A stretch of DNA of 8,246 nt from NCBI GenBank assembly GCA_009780595.1, contig WQZT01000064.1, positions 1-8,246 on the forward strand, read 5' to 3'. Shown one piece after another: positions 5,694 through 8,246 of the stretch. The translations under genes and the position numbers were made by a program. How positions within the stretch are numbered: position 1 is the stretch's first letter; each line of letters starts with the position of its first letter. Source of the DNA: Treponema sp. (GTDB lineage: Bacteria > Spirochaetota > Spirochaetia > Treponematales > Breznakiellaceae). The notes beneath the pieces are model-generated. The model was not told the origin of the DNA and did no database searches. It saw nothing but the letters and a program-made list of their open reading frames with translations.

Positions 5694-6787
5694 TACCAGT
5701 TAAGATTGTTTTCCATTATCTGGAAAGGATTTCCCGATCTCAGTTCCGTTATCAGCTCTTGCTGAGCCTTTACCAGCACTTCCTGCTGACGTTGTTCGTA
5801 TAAACTGCTCCAGATAAACTGCCGTACGGTCATACTGCTTCCCAAATCGAAAATATCATTGAGTTCCAAGTTTGCATGCGGAAACGTTTCTGTAACTTTG
5901 ATAATATGGTACGCTTGCGGACCTTCAAGGAGGCCGGAAACCTCGCCAACTCCAAGCGAAAACGCCGCAGTCATAAACGCCGCGCCAGTCATCTGCTGGG
6001 CTTGCATATTTCGGGGCAGAAAGCCGCCATCTCCGGCGTGAAAATCGGCGTTCGGAAGTTGCGCACGCATTGCCACGTTTTCAAAAGCAGCCGAATTGGA
6101 GGCAATTTCCTTATTGAGCCTGTCGGCGATTCCCTGCGCACGACTTCGGGATGCCGCATCCGGCCCATAGGGAACGGAAATCATTGAAAAGCGAACAGTT
6201 TCAGGACGGACAAAGCGAGAGCGCGAAAGATTGTGAAAGTTTACAATTTCAGCTTCGGTCGGCTCGGCGATAGCCTTGAAAAGCGACTCCTTCTGAGACA
6301 TCATATACCGTTGAACGGTTGCTTGCCGCCTGAGCGCTTCCCGAAACGCCGGGAATTCCTGCCCTGTCTCGTTTTTAATCGCCTCGGCAAACTCGGCTTC
6401 AGTCGGCACACGCCCGATAGATTGCGCCATTTGCTGCCTCATCTGCTGAATATGCTGGTTCAACTCGTTGTCGGTAACGGCAACCTTGTCCCGCTCCGCC
6501 GCTTGCATCGCAAGCCGCTCGTTAATCATCACATCAAGCACCTGCCGCCGCTGTTCCACCGTCGAACTATGGGCTGTGCGAGCAACTTCCTCGCTCGTGG
6601 GCGGCCGCCTCAAACGCTGCACAAGATCCTGCCACGCAAGATTTTCAAGCTCAGTCCGCAGTTGCCGCACGGTGATAGGTTCGCTCTTGGTCAGCCGCAC
6701 AATCGCAACTGGCTGTAATTCAATTTGGGCAAACACTGCTTGCGCCGACAAGCTCACAAAAAGCAACAAAATCAGGTAACGTTTCAT
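5693..6787 (-). CDS. Secreted SurA/PrsA-like parvulin peptidyl-prolyl cis-trans isomerase
   Basis: This 364-residue extracytoplasmic foldase is probably periplasmic. A Sec signal peptide covers residues 1-20 (MKRY, a hydrophobic core, then AVFA before Gln21); there is no lipobox cysteine. A SurA-N-like helical chaperone region spans about 78-190, with VLDVMINERLAMQAAERDKV at 83-102. A parvulin domain lies at about 196-302, with VRFSMISVPYG (198-208), GDGGFLPRN (252-260), AAFSLGVGEVSGLLEG (274-289) and YHIIKV (293-298). A C-terminal helical tail (about 303-364) completes the SurA-type fold. The ATG at 6787 was chosen because the signal peptide begins there and AAGGA sits 5 nt upstream; the reading frame stays open far upstream inside alaS but is antisense-like there. 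It likely helps outer-membrane or periplasmic proteins fold. The gene is translationally coupled to nusB through TAATG. Isomerase activity is inferred from family membership. Confidence 0.9.
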   Translation of the reverse strand: MKRYLILLLFVSLSAQAVFAQIELQPVAIVRLTKSEPITVRQLRTELENLAWQDLVQRLRRPPTSEEVARTAHSSTVEQRRQVLDVMINERLAMQAAERDKVAVTDNELNQHIQQMRQQMAQSIGRVPTEAEFAEAIKNETGQEFPAFREALRRQATVQRYMMSQKESLFKAIAEPTEAEIVNFHNLSRSRFVRPETVRFSMISVPYGPDAASRSRAQGIADRLNKEIASNSAAFENVAMRAQLPNADFHAGDGGFLPRNMQAQQMTGAAFMTAAFSLGVGEVSGLLEGPQAYHIIKVTETFPHANLELNDIFDLGSSMTVRQFIWSSLYEQRQQEVLVKAQQELITELRSGNPFQIMENNLNW

Positions 6788-6826
6788 ATCAATCCTTCTA
6801 TATAACATAGACAAACATACATATAT

Positions 6827-6861
6827 AAAAAAACAGGTGCCTTTCAGGTTACTGAAGTACC
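6827..6861 (-). terminator. Probable rho-independent terminator of alaS
   Basis: On the minus strand, CTTCAG pairs with CTGAAAG (one bulged A) around the loop TAAC, and an outer GGT pairs with ACC. Two bases later comes a run of seven T (6833-6827). The alaS stop codon TAA lies in the loop, so the hairpin overlaps the end of the gene. The stem is modest in strength and the outer pairs are separated by an internal loop, so partial read-through into the foldase gene is possible. Confidence 0.5.
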
Positions 6862-8246
6862 GCCCTAATTCGGCGAACTCCGGCAGATGACGACTGCTCC
6901 TTCTGAATAACAAACTTCCCCAAAACTCCAGTATGCTCCACGTGAGGGCCGCCGCACAGCTCCATGCTAAAACACGCGGGCTTTTGCCCCATCGTGTACA
7001 CCTTGACTTTGGATTCGTACTTTTCCCCGAACAGCGCCGATGCCCCCGCCGCTTTTGCCGCTTCGATATCCATAATTTCCATCGAAACAGGCAGATCGCT
7101 ACGAATCTGTTCGTTGACAATATCCTGCACCTTGCCAATTTCTTCGGACGTCATCGCCGCGCCGTGGGAAAAGTCAAAGCGCAACCGCTCCGCGGTGATA
7201 TTCGAGCCTTTCTGGGCAACGTGCTCGCCGAGCACCATCTTCAGTGCCTTGTGGAGCAGGTGCGTGGCAGTGTGGTACTTTGTGGCAATCTCGCTGTGAT
7301 CCTGCAAGCCGCCCTTGAAAACCTGCTCGCTGCCGGCACGGGAAAGCTCCTGGTGCTTTTTGAACGCCGCGTCAAACTCCTCGCGGTTCACCGTCATCCC
7401 GTTTTCAGCGGCAAGTTCCCCCGTCAACTCAATGGGAAAACCGTAGGTATCGTAGAGCTTAAACGCAAGCCTCCCGCTCATCACCTTGCGCGGATCTTTG
7501 AGCAAACTCGGAAGGAGCTTTTCAAATTCGTGTTCCCCTTTCTGAAGGGTTTCCAGAAACTTTTGCTCCTCTTTATTTAACTCTTCGATTATATAAGCTT
7601 TATTGTCTGTCAGTTCCGGGTACGAGCCTTCGTTCTGCTTGATTATCACGCTGGCAATCGGCGAAATCAGCGGAACTGAGCTTTCGCTGCCCAGCAACTT
7701 CCGCCCATGGCGCACCGCGCGGCGTATCAGGCGGCGCAGCACATAGCCCGCCCCCGCGTTGGAAGGGCTGACCGCTTTCGGGTCGCCCAGCACAAACGTC
7801 GAAGCCCGCGTATGGTCGCAGATAATCCGCACCGATTTATCTTTTTCCTCATCCGTGCCGTATGCGTACCCCGTGCCGTTCTGCACCGCCGCAATAATCG
7901 GCGCGAAAATATCCGTATCGTACACCGATTTCTTTCCGTTCAGAATCGTAACCGTGCGCTCAATCCCCATTCCGGTATCAACGCACTGGCGGGACAGCTG
8001 CTCGTACTGCCCTTCGGCGTTTTTGTTGTACTGCATAAAAACGTCGTTCCAGATTTCAAGCCACTTGCCGCAGGAACAACCCGGCTTGCAATCGTGGCAG
8101 CACGGCTTGTCGCCCACATAGTAAAACATCTCCGAATCAGGGCCGCACGGCCCCGTTGTTCCCGCAGGTCCCCACCAGTTGTCCTCTTTCGGCAAGTAGG
8201 CAATGCGGTTTTCAGGAATTCCCAAACTCTTCCACACCGCCGCCGA
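6849..8246 (-). CDS. alaS: Alanine--tRNA ligase, compact form (5' end beyond the window)
   Basis: AlaRS charges tRNA-Ala and clears mischarged Ser or Gly. The last 465 residues are visible, and the frame stays open to the window edge, so roughly 130 N-terminal residues are missing. In fragment numbering, the catalytic domain shows TTGPCGPDSEMFYY (30-43), a Cys-rich insert CCHDCKPGCSCG (49-60) and LEIWNDVFMQYN (63-74). Motif 3, GYVLRRLIRRAVRHGRKLLG, is at 167-186. The editing-site metal ligands are present: HTATHLLH (325-332) and CGGPHVEHTG (431-440). Two usual parts are absent. The beta-barrel of about 100 residues that precedes HTATH in E. coli AlaRS is reduced to about 25 residues (EQVFKGGLQDHSEIATK), and the C-Ala domain is missing altogether, the protein ending in GVRRIRAVLQ. 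Spirochaetal AlaRS are known to be short (Borrelia about 594 residues, from memory), so this is natural rather than a truncation. Confidence 0.97.
   Translation of the reverse strand, partial: SAAVWKSLGIPENRIAYLPKEDNWWGPAGTTGPCGPDSEMFYYVGDKPCCHDCKPGCSCGKWLEIWNDVFMQYNKNAEGQYEQLSRQCVDTGMGIERTVTILNGKKSVYDTDIFAPIIAAVQNGTGYAYGTDEEKDKSVRIICDHTRASTFVLGDPKAVSPSNAGAGYVLRRLIRRAVRHGRKLLGSESSVPLISPIASVIIKQNEGSYPELTDNKAYIIEELNKEEQKFLETLQKGEHEFEKLLPSLLKDPRKVMSGRLAFKLYDTYGFPIELTGELAAENGMTVNREEFDAAFKKHQELSRAGSEQVFKGGLQDHSEIATKYHTATHLLHKALKMVLGEHVAQKGSNITAERLRFDFSHGAAMTSEEIGKVQDIVNEQIRSDLPVSMEIMDIEAAKAAGASALFGEKYESKVKVYTMGQKPACFSMELCGGPHVEHTGVLGKFVIQKEQSSSAGVRRIRAVLQ

Noticed and set aside
6788..6830. A promoter for the foldase-nusB operon in the alaS-foldase gap
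   Set aside because: The gap is AT-rich with several TATAT-like stretches, but no -35/-10 pair with proper spacing and room for a start site was found.
6788..7138. N-terminal extension of the foldase frame up to 7138
   Set aside because: It runs through the alaS coding region in another frame, and a clean signal peptide with an SD begins at 6787.
1..8246. Mobile elements, CRISPR arrays, tRNA or rRNA genes, and a new defence-type system
   Set aside because: No transposase or integrase reading frames, no regularly spaced repeats, no tRNA-like cloverleaf and no nuclease, helicase or toxin-antitoxin motifs were seen. All large frames are explained by housekeeping or PTS genes.

Overview
The window reads as an ordinary spirochaete chromosome segment, most likely a Treponema-type organism of moderate GC (termite-gut treponemes and relatives). 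This is inference from gene order (alaS, then a parvulin-type PPIase, then nusB; from memory Treponema pallidum has the same order) and from the unusually compact AlaRS. It was not checked by search. Every supported gene lies on the minus strand, so transcription runs from position 8246 towards position 1.

The right half (about 3450-8246) is housekeeping. It holds the 3' part of alaS, a short gap with a probable hairpin terminator, a secreted SurA/PrsA-like parvulin foldase, nusB, and a GC-rich, membrane-anchored TPR protein of unknown role. From the parvulin gene onward the genes are packed without gaps: a TAATG stop/start overlap, a 20-nt overlap with a GTG start behind a strong Shine-Dalgarno (SD), and then only 2 nt to the next start.

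The left half (1-3449) is a sugar-alcohol cassette: a SorC/DeoR-family sugar-responsive regulator, a very AT-rich 238-nt control region, and glucitol/sorbitol PTS genes in the order gutM - srlA (EIIC) - srlE (EIIBC) - srlB (EIIA, cut by the window edge). The PTS would take up D-glucitol (sorbitol) and deliver it as glucitol 6-phosphate. The SorC-type protein probably senses the phosphorylated sugar and acts at the palindromes near the promoter. No sorbitol-6-phosphate dehydrogenase (srlD) is present; it could lie beyond position 1.

I found no mobile elements, CRISPR arrays, tRNAs or rRNAs, and nothing that looks like a wholly new system. The best second-look items are the probable non-canonical ATC start of gutM, an ATG-TGA start-stop overlapping the regulator's GTG start, palindromes over the srl promoter, the abrupt base-composition steps at the cassette border, and the double domain loss in AlaRS.
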